A DNA stretch of 64,000 nt from an uncultured Bizionia sp. (GTDB lineage Bacteria > Bacteroidota > Bacteroidia > Flavobacteriales > Flavobacteriaceae), in the NCBI GenBank assembly GCA_947496215.1, contig CANMCF010000009.1, positions 110,452 to 174,451 on the forward strand. Direction: 5' to 3'. Position numbers and translations under genes: made by a program. How positions within the stretch are numbered: position 1 is the stretch's first letter; each line of letters starts with the position of its first letter. Below the pieces are notes generated by a model. That model was not told the origin of the DNA and did not search any database. It saw only the letters and a program-made list of their open reading frames with translations. Positions 36,483 through 45,583 of this stretch are shown here, in pieces.

Positions 36483-36985
36483 ATTATTTTTGTTTGATTA
36501 GTTTTTAATGAACGCTAATGTAATAAAATCAGTGTGAAGTAAAAAATATTTTGAATATGACATTCTTTTAATAAAAAAAATATCAATTCCACACCATGAA
36601 ACTTCATTCTAGCTGACTTTCAAGACACTAAGTCAAAACCCCTCACTACACACTCCGTAAACAACTGAATGACTTACAATTACACCCAAACACCTTTCTT
36701 CATTCAACAAATCAATACTACTCGATTTGCATTTCAAGTAGTTTCACGTATTCGTAGCTTAAACCACCTCATTTCTTTTTACGTATTCATACTTATCGTA
36801 CTGACTTGTTATACCTAGTTTTTCATTTCAGTAGTTCTGCGTTCAAATTCACTCTGAATTTGAAATAATTTAGCATTGTTCAACAGTCTATAAAACAACG
36901 AATTCTAGATAAGTCATTTATAAACCAATTGAGCAGGAGTTAACCGAAATGCCTAAAAACGAGTAGGTAATTAAAACAATATATT
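36483..36985. other. Intergenic region between hppA and the AidA/PixA-like gene
   Basis: 503 bases without a credible ORF. Besides the inverted repeat at 36842-36864, ACGTATTC occurs twice (near 36747 and 36780). No consensus promoter is visible, so an alternative sigma factor or an activator may serve the downstream gene. Confidence 0.5.
36842..36864. promoter_or_regulatory. Perfect 10-bp inverted repeat, operator candidate
   Basis: TTCAAATTCA (36842-36851) and TGAATTTGAA (36855-36864) with a 3-bp spacer lie 122 bp before the AidA/PixA-like gene. The short spacer fits a dimeric repressor site better than a terminator. Confidence 0.5.
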
Positions 36986-37498
36986 ATGAGTAAAACAATA
37001 AACGTTCAAATAACGATAGATGCCGTTGGTGTTACCAATGCGTATCCTAATCCGAGCAAAGATCAAAACAACCCAACAGCGATAGGCCATCAATATGGTT
37101 TTATGGTTGCAACCTCCAATACTATGTCCGGAAGTGGTACTGGTGATTTGGAATTTAGCGCCAATGTAGGGGATAACGTACGTTTCTTTGCAGTTTCTGC
37201 TTCCAACAACTTCGAAGATTCGATATTGCTTTATGGCATTACCAGATATAGCGGAGACAATGTCTTTGGGCCTTTCTCCAGTCTTACATTCACCAAAAAT
37301 GGCGTATCTCCTTCTGGCCCGAATGTACTTCCTGCACATATTGGAAGTCAGCAATTTTGGTTTTACCAAGCTTCTGTGACCAATGCCGGAACGGAAGGCT
37401 ATAGAATCGTTTTTGCACTTTACGAGCGTGACAACAATGGAAATCCCATTTTATTTGGTTACTACCAATGGGATCCAACGATCCAAGTCAGAGGATAA
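36986..37498 (+). CDS. AidA/PixA-like inclusion body family protein
   Basis: The protein has 170 residues, no signal peptide. It starts with the family's typical pattern: MSK-x-INVQITIDAVGV, then YPNPSKDQNNPTAIGH and YGFMVAT, then GTGDLEFSANVGDNVRFFAVS, SILLYGI and, at the end, FGYYQWDP. The same layout is seen in PixA of Xenorhabdus and AidA of Ralstonia/Burkholderia, small proteins under quorum or phase control that can form crystalline inclusions. The function in Bacteroidota is unknown. It is a single-gene unit with its own terminator and a long upstream region. Confidence 0.85.
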   Translation: MSKTINVQITIDAVGVTNAYPNPSKDQNNPTAIGHQYGFMVATSNTMSGSGTGDLEFSANVGDNVRFFAVSASNNFEDSILLYGITRYSGDNVFGPFSSLTFTKNGVSPSGPNVLPAHIGSQQFWFYQASVTNAGTEGYRIVFALYERDNNGNPILFGYYQWDPTIQVRG

Positions 37499-37521
37499 CA
37501 ATAGTCAATTATAGTCATAAA

Positions 37522-37555
37522 AAAACTCGGAAGGCATTGCTGTCTTCCGAGTTTT
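37522..37555 (+). terminator. Bidirectional terminator between AidA-like gene and M1 peptidase
   Basis: AAAACTCGGAAG (37522-37533) pairs with CTTCCGAGTTTT (37544-37555): a perfect 12-bp stem, 10-base loop, A/T tracts on both sides, in the 82-bp convergent spacer. Confidence 0.9.
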
Positions 37556-37580
37556 GGATTATAAACGTTTTTATGTCTAT

Positions 37581-39893
37581 TTAGTTTTTCACTTTGTTCT
37601 TGAACTTATCGAAGTCACTCTGCTTCACTTCTTTAGGCCAAGAATTGTTAGAGGTGTCGACATCTGCCGTTTCCATCTTAGGATCTACTTTGATTCCCAC
37701 TATCTCCTTGTCTGAAGCTACAGCCTTACTTACTTCGCTATCGTTGAGTCTCCAGATTTGAGCTGGATAAGTTTCGGTCTTAGAAGTTCCATCCGAATAG
37801 GTATACTCTACTATGATTGGCATTACCAAGCCACCTGGCTTTTCGAATGTCACATTGTAGAAATACTTAGGTTCCTTCATTTTTGCTCTTTCTTCTGCAG
37901 AAAAATTGTCCATTACGTATTCTTTGAGTGATGGTGAGTTCTCCAAAAGCGTTCCTTTCTTCATTTCTTCCTTGTACTCTTCACTTCCTTCTTCCACCAT
38001 AAATACCAATGGAGGCAAATCGCTCAATTTCATCCCTCTGGCTTTAGCCATTTGCTTAACTCGCTCAGTAGGTTCTCCTGACACATAGAATTTCTTCACT
38101 TCCTTCACTCCTATGTCCACGAAATCCGTAGTGTAGAACCAGCCTCTCCAATACCAATCCAAATCGAATGCCGATGCATCCTCCATAGTTCTGAAGAAAT
38201 CTTCTGGTGTCGGGTGCTTGAACATCCAACGTTGTGCATATTCTCTAAAGGCATAGTCAAACAATTCAGGTCCCATGACTGTCTCACGAAGAATGTTCAA
38301 TGCTGTTCCTGGTTTTCCGTATGCGTTGTTACCAAATTGGTGTGTATTCAATCCTTTTGTCATGATTGGAGCAATGTAATCTTGGTCTCCTCCCATATAG
38401 TTTACGATATTTGCTGCAGGACCACGACGTGATGGGTATGATGTTTGTCCTTCAGACAATGCATCTGGATACCATTTCCCAAAATCTTGCTCTGCCACGT
38501 ATTGTACGAATGTGTTCAATCCTTCATCCATCCATGTCCATTGGCGCTCATCGCTATTCACAATCATTGGGAAGAAGTTGTGACCTACCTCGTGTATGAT
38601 AACACTCATCATTCCAAACTTTGTTCTATCACTGTAGTTTCCATCCTTGTCTGGTCGTCCGTAATTCCAGCATATCATTGGATATTCCATTCCTTGTTGC
38701 TTGGCGTGTACGGAAATGGCTTTGTGATATGGGTAATCGAATGTCATACGTGAGTATGATTTCAATGTACTAGCCACAGCTTTTGTAGACCATTGTTCCC
38801 ATAATGGATTTCCTTCCTTCGGGTACATAGACACAGCCATAACGTCTTTCCCTCCAATTTTAACGGCCATCATGTCCCATATGTACTTTCGTGATGTTGC
38901 AAAACCAAAGTCACGAACATTTTCAGCATATAGCTTCCACGTCTTTTTCTCCTTAGACTTTGTCTTTTCTTTCTTTTCAGCTTCTTTTTGACTTACGATT
39001 ATCACTGGCTCATCAAAAGATTTCTTCGCCTTGTTGTAGCGCTTCATCATTTCTTTTGAGAAGACTTCCTTTCTATTCATCAATTTCCCTGTTCCATCCA
39101 AAATATGATCTGCTGGTACTGTAATATTTACTTCAAAATTTCCAAATGGCAAAGCAAACTCGTCACGTCCCCAAAACTGAGAGTTTTGCCAGCCTTCCAC
39201 ATCACTATAGACAGCCATTCTAGGGTAGAATTGAGCTATCACGTAGTTTCTATTGTCTGAATCTGCAAAATACTCATAACCGGAACGTCCTCTTCCGTTT
39301 ACGTGATCATTGATGTTATACCACCATTTGATCGAAAAAGTGAACTTATCACCGGTTTTCATAGCTTGAGGTAGCTCTATGCGCATCATCGTCCTATTGA
39401 TCATATGAGTTAATGGCTTACCGTTTGCATCCTTGACTTCCTGTATGTTGAATCCACCATCAAAACCATCGGTCATATAACTATTTGCAAATGACCCGGC
39501 CATCTGTGCTGGTGCTATTCCACTACCCTCTATCAAAGGAGTCTTGGAATCCTTTGCTCTCATATTTTGATCCAATTGTACCCAAAGGTATTTCAAGGCA
39601 TCAGGGGAATTGTTCGTATAAGTAATCGTTTCGTTCCCTGAAAGCTTGGCATTGACATCATCAAGTTCCAAGTCCATTTTGTAATCTGCTTGTTGCTGGT
39701 AATAAGCAGCACCTGGTGCTCCTGAAGCAGAGCGATACATATTTGGCGTAGAGAACTCATCATACAACTGTTTGAACTTGTTGTTGTTCGTATGCCCTTG
39801 TTTTTGTTCTGATTTTTCTTCCTGTCCCTGTTGAGCCATGGCTCCTATGGAGACAAACATAACCGAAAGAAAATAATACTTAAGTTTAGTCAT
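37581..39893 (-). CDS. M1 family zinc aminopeptidase, exported
   Basis: The protein has 770 residues with a signal peptide (MTKLKYYFLSVMFVSIGAMAQ). The gluzincin site reads HEVGHNFFPMIVNSDERQW with the third ligand Glu in WMDEGLNTF (HExxH-x18-E). The large N-terminal beta-sandwich (YKMDLELDDVNAKLSGNETI...) is typical of M1 enzymes. The exopeptidase GxMEN motif is not obvious, which also occurs in other Bacteroidota M1 members. A K/E-rich insert lies at about residues 305-320. The protein probably acts in the periplasm or outer membrane. It is the last gene of a four-gene run starting at 42116. Confidence 0.92.
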   Translation of the reverse strand: MTKLKYYFLSVMFVSIGAMAQQGQEEKSEQKQGHTNNNKFKQLYDEFSTPNMYRSASGAPGAAYYQQQADYKMDLELDDVNAKLSGNETITYTNNSPDALKYLWVQLDQNMRAKDSKTPLIEGSGIAPAQMAGSFANSYMTDGFDGGFNIQEVKDANGKPLTHMINRTMMRIELPQAMKTGDKFTFSIKWWYNINDHVNGRGRSGYEYFADSDNRNYVIAQFYPRMAVYSDVEGWQNSQFWGRDEFALPFGNFEVNITVPADHILDGTGKLMNRKEVFSKEMMKRYNKAKKSFDEPVIIVSQKEAEKKEKTKSKEKKTWKLYAENVRDFGFATSRKYIWDMMAVKIGGKDVMAVSMYPKEGNPLWEQWSTKAVASTLKSYSRMTFDYPYHKAISVHAKQQGMEYPMICWNYGRPDKDGNYSDRTKFGMMSVIIHEVGHNFFPMIVNSDERQWTWMDEGLNTFVQYVAEQDFGKWYPDALSEGQTSYPSRRGPAANIVNYMGGDQDYIAPIMTKGLNTHQFGNNAYGKPGTALNILRETVMGPELFDYAFREYAQRWMFKHPTPEDFFRTMEDASAFDLDWYWRGWFYTTDFVDIGVKEVKKFYVSGEPTERVKQMAKARGMKLSDLPPLVFMVEEGSEEYKEEMKKGTLLENSPSLKEYVMDNFSAEERAKMKEPKYFYNVTFEKPGGLVMPIIVEYTYSDGTSKTETYPAQIWRLNDSEVSKAVASDKEIVGIKVDPKMETADVDTSNNSWPKEVKQSDFDKFKNKVKN

Positions 39894-39968
39894 CTTTAAA
39901 AATTGTTATTTTTTGAAATAAATAGGTCGTCAAATTAACAATTTTTAGGATTTATACGTTAATTTTTA

Positions 39969-40469
39969 TTAGAAGTTTAACAAACCTTTATCGTTTTCGG
40001 GAATTAATACGAATGTTTTATGTTTTGAGTTTATGAAAGTCCTTACTATGTTCTTTTGTTCTTCGAACATATCAAAAAGCACCTTGTTCTTCACTTCAAA
40101 GGATTTGACCTCTTCTATATTCTCTATTTCCATATAGCAATGTATGATGTCATCTTCGTATTCCTTACCCAAGAAGGTGAATTTCACTGGTTGGTTGTTC
40201 ACATTTATCAACAATTTCGATTTGATGTATCTTTCCATATATAAATCGATTTGCTTCTCATCCTTCCCCGTGTCCAATATTATGGATTCGTCGTATCGTT
40301 CTTGTAACAAGCGCTCAAAATCATCAATGAAGATCCTAGAGGTGATCTGTATCGTTTGTTTTTCTTTTATGTAATCTATCTGTGTTACACTTACATAATA
40401 CTTGTGTACCGTGGTGAAGGCAAACAATGGCAGAATCAAGAGGAACAGGTATTTTCTTATTTTAGACAT
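39969..40469 (-). CDS. DUF6702-type small exported protein
   Basis: The protein has 166 residues with an N-terminal hydrophobic segment (YLFLLILPLFAFTTVHKYYVSV) that serves as signal peptide or anchor. The start HKYYVSVTQIDY and the later segment QITSRIFIDDFERLL match a small conserved Flavobacteria family often found next to the M1 peptidase, as here (75 bp apart). The function is unknown; it may be an accessory or folding partner of the peptidase. Confidence 0.8.
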   Translation of the reverse strand: MSKIRKYLFLLILPLFAFTTVHKYYVSVTQIDYIKEKQTIQITSRIFIDDFERLLQERYDESIILDTGKDEKQIDLYMERYIKSKLLINVNNQPVKFTFLGKEYEDDIIHCYMEIENIEEVKSFEVKNKVLFDMFEEQKNIVRTFINSKHKTFVLIPENDKGLLNF

Positions 40470-40530
40470 GGTACTTGTATTTCAGTTTCAAAACTAATCA
40501 TTTGATTCAAAAAGCATTCCAAATTTTTTG

Positions 40531-41325
40531 TTATTCTTTCACTGCCCTATTTATTTGGTATTGCTTGTACTTCTCCTTCATAAACTCCAATGCTTCCAGG
40601 TCGCTCGTTCCGCATTGTTCCATAAAATTCTCATCTTCCGAACAGAAATAGAGAAAATCCATCTTCAAGTTGTTCTCCAAGGGATGCTCATCGAAAAAGC
40701 TCTCGGACAATCTGGCCTTTAGCCCATACATCAAGGCTTCATCCCGTTCCAACTTCACAATGTGCTTCAATCTCTTTGTCCTTCCTGTTATGGCATTGAT
40801 CAATGCGATGGCAGAGACAGATATGCCTGCGCCTCCCAAAGAGCCTCCCAAAGTAGGATTCACCTCTGAAGCTTCCTGCAAACGCCTTTCGTTTGCCGTC
40901 TTCTTTTCCCCCGTGTACCCTGGTATGCCTACATCATAGAAATTGATATCTGGTTTTGCATCCGAGTTCAAAATATCCGAAGACAAATCTCCTGTAAGTA
41001 TTTTCCCTACAACGACCTCATCCAATTCATTTACCTTAGGTTCCAACTTCACCGTAAGTTTTTTAACTGCGATGTCTTCCTCCGAAACAGCTAGTGACAC
41101 CAGTTTGTATTGTACCGAAGATATCACCAAGGTGTCTTTAACCATTACCTGTATCTTGAATTTTCCAGATGCATTGGTAGTTGCGTATTGCCTTCTGGAC
41201 TTGTTTACCACGTGAATGCCATCGACACTTTCATTGGCTTCAACAACTCCTGACAGTTCCGTCATTTGTGCATATCCCAAATTGAGCCCCATTAAAATGC
41301 TGAATACGATTTTAATTGCTCTCAA
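40531..41325 (-). CDS. Carboxypeptidase-like regulatory domain protein (copy 2)
   Basis: The protein has 264 residues. A signal peptide (IKIVFSILMGLNLGYAQ) is followed by a CarboxypepD_reg-like beta-sandwich (LSGVVEANESVDGIHVVNKS ... TTNASGKFKIQVMVKDTLVIS) with ELDEVVVG at its end, as in TonB receptors but here without plug or barrel. The C-terminal half is charged and unassigned. It overlaps copy 1 upstream by 4 bases. Location is likely periplasmic; function unknown. Confidence 0.85.
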   Translation of the reverse strand: MRAIKIVFSILMGLNLGYAQMTELSGVVEANESVDGIHVVNKSRRQYATTNASGKFKIQVMVKDTLVISSVQYKLVSLAVSEEDIAVKKLTVKLEPKVNELDEVVVGKILTGDLSSDILNSDAKPDINFYDVGIPGYTGEKKTANERRLQEASEVNPTLGGSLGGAGISVSAIALINAITGRTKRLKHIVKLERDEALMYGLKARLSESFFDEHPLENNLKMDFLYFCSEDENFMEQCGTSDLEALEFMKEKYKQYQINRAVKE

Positions 41326-42116
41326 TGGCCTTGCTTTAAAAACAACTTACTTTTCTTCTGAAGGGCTTCTATGAGTTTCATTTCATTTTCCGGTCTCAAA
41401 AGGGTAACATCAAAGCTTTCATTTTCCAGAAAAAGAATAAAAGCTCCCACCTTATCCTTTGGGATGCCATAGTTGTTATTGAAGTATTCATCCTGAAACT
41501 CCTCAAACAATTTTGAAACCTCAGGTTCTTTCATTGCAGTTGTCAAGGCTGCCCTCTTTTCTTCCTTGCTTCTCTTCTTGAACAACGATGGTACGATCAG
41601 TTTCAATATTTGTCCAAAATCGGCCAAGTACTTTGGTGATTGAGCTATGGCTATATTTTCTACCCCACTATGGTAATCATCTGACATATCGAAATCGTTA
41701 AAGCTTCCAAAGCTGAAACTTACTGGTTTCATCACTATCGTATTTTTAGTGTCAACTTGCAAAAAACCCGTCAAGCCATATGGCAGTATGACCACCTCAT
41801 CCAGATTGTTTACTCGCTCGACCAAATACACCTTCAATGTATTGGAATCTATGACATCTTGATTTATAGACAATTTAAATGGAATGAATTGTAAAGCCGA
41901 AACTTCTATTTTGTCATTTAAAGCCACCTTTATCTTAAATTCACCCTTGGCATTTGTTATCGTCCCTTTGTTTGACGAAGCATTGAACACCGTTACGCCT
42001 TCCACATCACCTATACTTACTATTATCTTTCCAGTGACTTCCACCCTATCCGTACTTTGACAAAAAGCAAAGCATACATAGAATGACAACATATATGTTA
42101 ATAAGGATGATCGCAT
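41322..42116 (-). CDS. Carboxypeptidase-like regulatory domain protein (copy 1)
   Basis: The protein has 264 residues, the same length as its neighbour, and the same plan: a signal peptide (SLLTYMLSFYVCFAFCQS), a regulatory beta-sandwich (VTGKIIVSIGDVEGVTVFNASSNKGT ... GEFKIKVALNDKIEVSALQF), a NLDEVVI linker and an unassigned charged C-terminal half. The C-terminal halves of the two copies are only distantly alike. It is the first gene of the run to the M1 peptidase. Confidence 0.85.
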   Translation of the reverse strand: MRSSLLTYMLSFYVCFAFCQSTDRVEVTGKIIVSIGDVEGVTVFNASSNKGTITNAKGEFKIKVALNDKIEVSALQFIPFKLSINQDVIDSNTLKVYLVERVNNLDEVVILPYGLTGFLQVDTKNTIVMKPVSFSFGSFNDFDMSDDYHSGVENIAIAQSPKYLADFGQILKLIVPSLFKKRSKEEKRAALTTAMKEPEVSKLFEEFQDEYFNNNYGIPKDKVGAFILFLENESFDVTLLRPENEMKLIEALQKKSKLFLKQGH

Positions 42117-42308
42117 TCAGTTAGTTTTTATTAATGGTAAAGAACGGTTTTCAAATCTTAATTAAAATTAAAAGCTGCTTTAAAATTTTGTTAAAACCAA
42201 TGTTTACATAAATTTACAACAATTATAATTATTCTACTAAATAGAATAAGCAATGGTACCATTGCAAGCAATTTTGTCATATACCTAAACAACCTACAAG
42301 GAAAACAA

Positions 42309-43016
42309 ATGAAACATTTAATAATAGCGAGTACATCTACCATTTATGGGGGTAAACCTTTAGAATATCTTTTAGATGAATTAGTCGATTTCTACAAAGG
42401 TGCCGACGAGATACTTTTCATTCCCTATGCCAGACCTGGTGGGATATCTCACGATGACTATACGAACAAAATAGCAATTGCATTGGAGCCCATTGGCAAG
42501 AACGTGAGGGGAATTCATGAATTTGAAAGCCCTGCTAAGGCCATCGAACAGGCCAAAGCCATCTATGTAGGTGGAGGAAACACCTTTGTCCTTGTAAGTC
42601 AGCTATACAAAAACAACTGCTTGACTGCCTTGAAGACAGCAGTCTACAATGGCACACCTTACCTCGGTACAAGTGCAGGAAGCAATGTTTGTGGTTTGAC
42701 GATGCATACCACCAACGACATGCCTATCGTATATCCGCCTAGCTTTAAAACATTGGGACTTGTCCCCTTTAACATCAACCCTCATTATTTGGATCCAAAT
42801 ACCGACAGCACACATATGGGGGAAACAAGGGAAACCAGAATAAAAGAGTTTCACAAGTTCAATACGCAACCAGTCGTTGGTTTGAGAGAAGGAAGTTGGC
42901 TAGAAGTCAAAGATGATTCCATACAATTGAAAGGAATATTCAATGCTAGAATATTTGAATACAACACAGAAGCTTACGAAATTGAGGCTACAACTCATCT
43001 GAATGAATTGAAATAG
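42309..43016 (+). CDS. pepE: Peptidase E (alpha-aspartyl dipeptidase, S51)
   Basis: The protein has 235 residues and is cytoplasmic. It hydrolyses dipeptides with N-terminal aspartate. The nucleophile Ser is in GTSAGSNVCG (S51 family elbow). Other family parts: IYVGGGNTFVLVSQL, PFNINPHYLDP and GLREGSWL. An 83-bp spacer separates it from the PLP decarboxylase gene on the same strand. Confidence 0.93.
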   Translation: MKHLIIASTSTIYGGKPLEYLLDELVDFYKGADEILFIPYARPGGISHDDYTNKIAIALEPIGKNVRGIHEFESPAKAIEQAKAIYVGGGNTFVLVSQLYKNNCLTALKTAVYNGTPYLGTSAGSNVCGLTMHTTNDMPIVYPPSFKTLGLVPFNINPHYLDPNTDSTHMGETRETRIKEFHKFNTQPVVGLREGSWLEVKDDSIQLKGIFNARIFEYNTEAYEIEATTHLNELK

Positions 43017-43099
43017 GGTTCATACCTACTAGAAAAACAATGATTTGCAAAATCATAAGCTTACAATTAATATTTCCACAAATCAATAACACATTGATA

Positions 43100-44527
43100 A
43101 TGAGCATATCCCACAAATTACAATTGAGCAAAGAAGACATGAAGTCTTTTGGCTATCAAGTCATTGATGCCATAGTTGAACATTTCGCAAGTGAACATGA
43201 CAAAATGCCTGTGACTCAAGCCTCACGAGAAGAGATGGATTCTCTTTTCAACATGGGGATCCCCGATGAACCTACTCATTTTCAAGAGGTCTTGAACCGT
43301 GTCATAAATGAAGTACTCCCTAATAGCAATATCGTTTCCCATCCAAAGTCATTTTCCTTTGTTCCGGGTCCTAGCAATTACGTAAGCGTCATGGCCGACA
43401 CTCTTGCTACAGGTTTCAATGTGTTCTCTGGTGGTTGGGCTGCATCACCTGCAGCTGCAGAATTAGAGATCGTAACCATGAATTGGTTGCTAAAGCTCTT
43501 TAAATTCCCAACAAGGAAAGGCGGAGGGATTTTTACTAGCGGCGGTTCCATGGCAAATTTGACCGCTTTGGTAACCGCTAGAAGACAACGTTGTGGAGAT
43601 GATTTTTCCAAAGCCATCATCTACATGTCGGATCAAGCACACTCCTCAAACATCAAAGCCATTCGCGTATTGGGTTTCAAGAAAGAACAAGTTCGTATCA
43701 TCCCTACTGACATTGAATTTAAAATGGCCATCAACAAACTTAAAAATGCCATTGCAAAGGATAGACTGGAAGGCTTGGAGCCTTTTTGCATAATAGCTTC
43801 TGCTGGAACCACAAATACTGGAACCGTGGATCCTCTGAATGACATATCCAAAATCTGTAAAAAAGAAAAATTATGGTTTCACATTGATGGTGCCTATGGA
43901 GCTGCAGCCATACTTTCTAAAAAAGGGAATGTTTTGTTAAAAGGCATAGAAAAAGCCGATTCATTAACCATAGACCCCCATAAATGGCTGTATCAACCTT
44001 ATGAAATGGGCTGTTTGTTGGTTCGCAACCATAAATGGCTAAGTCAAACCTTTAGCGAAAAACCAGAATATTTGAGAGACATAGAAGGCAACACTTCCGA
44101 AATCAACTTTTATGACCACGGCATCCAACTAACGAGACGCTTTAGAGCTTTAAAGTTTTACATGTCCCTCAAAACATTTGGAATGGACGCATTTAGAAAA
44201 GCCGTATCCTACAATATAGATCTGGCAGAAAGTGTAGAAGGTTTACTTAGAAAAAGTTCAAACTGGGAAGTAGTTTCTCCTGCCACGCTGGCGGTCATAA
44301 ATTTCAGATACAATCCCATAGGCAAATCGTTTTCAGAAAAAGAATTGGATGTTCTAAATCAAGAAATTTCAAAAAAAATCATTGATTCCAGAGAAGCTTT
44401 GTTGGTTACAACGGTATTACAAAATCAAGTGGTTTTGAGAATGTGCCTAATCAATCCTAGGACTACCATAAAGGATATAGAAGAAACATTGCAATCATGT
44501 GAAAAATTGATTGAAGGCCTGCATTAA
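43100..44527 (+). CDS. PLP-dependent decarboxylase (group II, aromatic/aspartate type)
   Basis: The protein has 475 residues. ATG 43100 is preferred; the ORF could extend to 43040 but the extra 20 residues look non-coding. The PLP-binding Lys is K295 in IDPHKWLYQPYEMG. FHIDGAYGAAA carries the Asp for the pyridine N, and TSGGSMANLTAL and SDQAHSSNIKA are conserved. The family includes aromatic L-amino acid, glutamate and aspartate decarboxylases; which amine it makes cannot be read. The gene is monocistronic or follows pepE. Confidence 0.88.
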   Translation: MSISHKLQLSKEDMKSFGYQVIDAIVEHFASEHDKMPVTQASREEMDSLFNMGIPDEPTHFQEVLNRVINEVLPNSNIVSHPKSFSFVPGPSNYVSVMADTLATGFNVFSGGWAASPAAAELEIVTMNWLLKLFKFPTRKGGGIFTSGGSMANLTALVTARRQRCGDDFSKAIIYMSDQAHSSNIKAIRVLGFKKEQVRIIPTDIEFKMAINKLKNAIAKDRLEGLEPFCIIASAGTTNTGTVDPLNDISKICKKEKLWFHIDGAYGAAAILSKKGNVLLKGIEKADSLTIDPHKWLYQPYEMGCLLVRNHKWLSQTFSEKPEYLRDIEGNTSEINFYDHGIQLTRRFRALKFYMSLKTFGMDAFRKAVSYNIDLAESVEGLLRKSSNWEVVSPATLAVINFRYNPIGKSFSEKELDVLNQEISKKIIDSREALLVTTVLQNQVVLRMCLINPRTTIKDIEETLQSCEKLIEGLH

Positions 44528-44968
44528 AACCCAAATGCCATAGATACGACAAGTTAAACGCATTCATTCTAAAAAATAAAGCAAAGAGTCGTCAATATTT
44601 TTTTATTTCCAATTAATTTGTATAGTAAATAAAATATTATTGTTAATTTAGCCTCGATGATTACATTAAAAAATAACATACGTATAACATCTTCTAGTTT
44701 ACCCAGCTACCCCTTGCGCTGTCGCCGCAACGGATAACCCGCTTCTTTGTAAACTATTTACGTCATTTTATTTTTAAATTCTTGAATCACCTTTTTTTCA
44801 TAACATCTTATAGAAACCTCATTGTCACTTGCAGTGCTGGTGTTGTTATGCCCCCAGTTTTCCGTCGTCGCCCGTAAGGGTACTTCTCTATTCCAGGAAC
44901 TTAGGTGAGTCCGGTTCCATTTCTCAAAAACACATACTTCAATTATTCACAAATTTTAAACTACAACA
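44528..44968 (+). promoter_or_regulatory. Promoter and long structured leader of the arginine operon
   Basis: TTTG at 44617-44620 and TAATTTAG at 44644-44651 (23-bp spacer, one mismatch) form a candidate promoter. The transcript would start near 44656 and have about 310 bases before the first ATG. In this A+T-rich setting two GC-rich segments stand out: about 44684-44756 and 44800-44918. Both share ATAACATCTTnTAG, CCCAG, GTCGCC and CTTCT in this order. The first closes with an 8-bp stem (44695-44702 with 44749-44756), the second holds hairpins CCCGTAAGGG (44871-44880) and GGAAC/GTTCC (44896-44918). Confidence 0.6.
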
Positions 44969-45583
44969 ATGAAAATTGTCATTGCTGATGAATCACATGC
45001 CATTTATGCAGAACAGATATGCGACACCATATCCATGGCAGCCAAAGTTAGAGGTACTGGAATTGCAAAACGCGAACCGGAGTACATCATTGAAAAGATG
45101 GAGAACGGCAATGCCGTAATTGCATTGAATGGAGAAAAACTTGCAGGATTTTGCTACATAGAAGCTTGGGGCCACGAGAAATTCGTTGCCAATTCAGGGC
45201 TGATAGTCCATCCGGATTTTAGAGGGAAAGGAATTGCAAAACAAATCAAGAAGCTAATATTCGATCACTCAAGAACCAAATTCCCAAATGCCAAGGTCTT
45301 TAGCATCACAACAGGTCTTGCCGTAATGAAATTGAATAACGAATTAGGCTACAAACCAGTAACATTCTCAGAGTTAACAGACGATCAATCGTTTTGGAGC
45401 GGTTGCCAAACTTGCAAGAACTATGATGTATTGCAACGCACTAATCAACAAATGTGCTTGTGCACAGGGATGCTTTACGATCCTGAAGAAAAACCGGGAG
45501 AGCAAGTAAAAATCAAAGAAAAGGTATTCCAAAGATTGAAAATAATCAAAGAAACCATCCACCTGAAAAAACACGAAAAATGA
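44969..45583 (+). CDS. GNAT N-acetyltransferase, probable first enzyme of arginine synthesis
   Basis: The protein has 204 residues. The GNAT acetyl-CoA site is IVHPDFRGKGIAKQIKKLIF (Q/RxxGxG/A pattern). After the GNAT fold it has a Cys pattern C146-x2-C149-x13-C163-x-C165, suggestive of a metal site. It overlaps argG by 4 bases (ATGA) and heads the whole arg operon, where no argA or argJ is otherwise present. It is therefore the likely N-acetyl- (or N-succinyl-) glutamate synthase. The acyl donor is not certain. Confidence 0.85.
   Translation: MKIVIADESHAIYAEQICDTISMAAKVRGTGIAKREPEYIIEKMENGNAVIALNGEKLAGFCYIEAWGHEKFVANSGLIVHPDFRGKGIAKQIKKLIFDHSRTKFPNAKVFSITTGLAVMKLNNELGYKPVTFSELTDDQSFWSGCQTCKNYDVLQRTNQQMCLCTGMLYDPEEKPGEQVKIKEKVFQRLKIIKETIHLKKHEK

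Noticed and set aside
44700..44760. Resemblance of CTGTCGCCGCAACGGATAA to the core of a cobalamin riboswitch
   Set aside because: The upstream GGTG/TCC and other conserved parts of that class are missing and the downstream genes are for arginine synthesis.
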